Below, piece after piece: positions 5,678 through 5,973 of a stretch of 5,973 nucleotides of DNA (its first letter is position 1; every line of letters begins with the position of its first letter). The position numbers and the translations under genes are program-made. This stretch comes from Streptococcaceae bacterium (GTDB lineage Bacteria; Bacillota; Bacilli; Lactobacillales; Streptococcaceae), in NCBI GenBank assembly GCA_902836505.1, contig CADFQU010000066.1:1-5973 (forward strand), read 5' to 3'. The notes under the pieces were generated by a model. It had not been told where the DNA came from. It did not search any database and saw only the letters and a list, made by a program, of their open reading frames with translations.

Positions 5678-5706
5678 AAAAGCTAGCATCAAAAAGGCTA
5701 GCTTTT
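5678..5706 (+). terminator. Terminator hairpin after dnaN
   Basis: AAAAGCTAGC (5678-5687) pairs perfectly with GCTAGCTTTT (5697-5706), a 10-bp stem with a 9-base loop, starting five bases after the dnaN stop. The T-run is largely inside the stem and is followed by CGTCTTCT, so termination may be partial. The downstream gene starts only 29 bases later with no clear promoter, which suggests read-through. Confidence 0.7.
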
Positions 5707-5735
5707 CGTCTTCTATGTTGATGAAAGGAAAATCC

Positions 5736-5927
5736 ATGTATCAGGTCGGTGATTTTGTAGAAATGAAAAAACCCCATGCTTGTATCATCAAAGCAACAGG
5801 GAAAAAAGCCAATCGTTGGGAAATTAGGCGAGTAGGGGCAGATATCAAAATTCGTTGTAGCAATTGTGATCATATGGTCATGATGAGCCGTCATGATTTC
5901 GATCAAAAATTGAAAAAAGTATTGTAA
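5736..5927 (+). CDS. DUF951 family small protein (YyzM-like)
   Basis: The 63-residue protein belongs to DUF951, a Firmicute family conserved next to dnaN and the GTPase gene ychF; B. subtilis YyzM is a member. Its function is not established. It starts MYQVGDFVEMKKPHAC and contains a CSNCDH motif (Cys41, Cys44, His46) plus Cys16 and His14, which could together bind a metal; that is inference from residue pattern only. It is small, basic and has no membrane segment or signal peptide, so it is presumably cytoplasmic. I chose the ATG at 5736 because AAAGGA (5724-5729) precedes it by six bases and homologues start MYQ; ATGs at 5715 and 5721 would add seven or five residues. It probably depends on read-through from dnaN. 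ychF would be expected beyond the window. Confidence 0.92.
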   Translation: MYQVGDFVEMKKPHACIIKATGKKANRWEIRRVGADIKIRCSNCDHMVMMSRHDFDQKLKKVL

Positions 5928-5929
5928 AA

Positions 5930-5973
5930 GAGAGTGGGACAGAAATCGGTAATTCGTTAGAATTCGATTTCGT
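5930..5973 (+). repeat. Left end of a streptococcal intergenic repeat, cut by the window edge
   Basis: After the DUF951 stop, the sequence reads GAGAGTGGGACAGAAATCGG and continues into a folded region. GAAATCG (5942-5948) pairs with CGATTTC (5965-5971), with an inner AATT/AATT pairing (5951-5954 with 5961-5964) around a 6-base loop. From memory, elements starting AGTGGGACAGAAATCG recur in streptococcal intergenic regions, closing with a GTCCCAC that pairs with GTGGGAC (5934-5940); that partner would lie beyond 5973. Family name and extent cannot be fixed here. Confidence 0.6.

Noticed and set aside
5715..5735. Upstream ATGs for the DUF951 protein
   Set aside because: The Shine-Dalgarno at 5724-5729 lies downstream of them and fits the ATG at 5736, where homology begins.

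Overview
The window is a chromosomal replication-origin (oriC) region of a low-GC Firmicute, almost certainly a Streptococcus. The gene order is rlmH (minus strand), then htrA, parB, dnaA, dnaN and a DUF951 gene, all on the plus strand. This is the order I know from streptococcal chromosomes around position zero. There is no parA/soj beside parB, also as in streptococci. The proteins clearly resemble pneumococcal ones but differ at many positions, so this is not S. pneumoniae; I cannot name the species.

Layout. Positions 29-547 carry rlmH, the 23S rRNA pseudouridine methyltransferase, with an unusual C-terminal tail. Positions 548-749 are a divergent control region holding a DnaA-box cluster, a probable leaderless rlmH promoter and a CiaR-type direct repeat in front of htrA. 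Positions 750-1928 encode the membrane-anchored serine protease HtrA. A 13-bp perfect hairpin (1948-1979) separates it from parB (1994-2755), which ends in an intrinsic terminator. Positions 2770-3004 hold the densest DnaA-box cluster and the dnaA promoter. dnaA (3005-4375, GTG start) is followed by a third cluster of boxes running into a DnaA-trio-like triplet tract (4487-4515), the probable strand-opening site. dnaN (4536-5672) ends at a hairpin terminator. A 63-residue DUF951 protein (5736-5927) follows. The right edge enters a structured intergenic repeat of streptococcal type.

How it fits together. DnaA binds the boxes and opens DNA at the trio tract, DnaN is the sliding clamp for the new forks, and ParB organises the newly copied origin and loads SMC. 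HtrA is a surface quality-control protease under CiaRH-type control. The arrangement suggests that DnaA also acts as a transcription factor here. The -35 regions of rlmH, htrA and dnaA each overlap a DnaA box, and htrA and dnaA share the same 15-base box-bearing element at the same distance from their -10. DnaA boxes also occur as back-to-back inverted pairs with a constant 3-base spacer, three of them in near-perfect two-turn phasing upstream of dnaA. These architectural points are the most interesting content; the genes themselves are an ordinary origin set apart from the RlmH tail.
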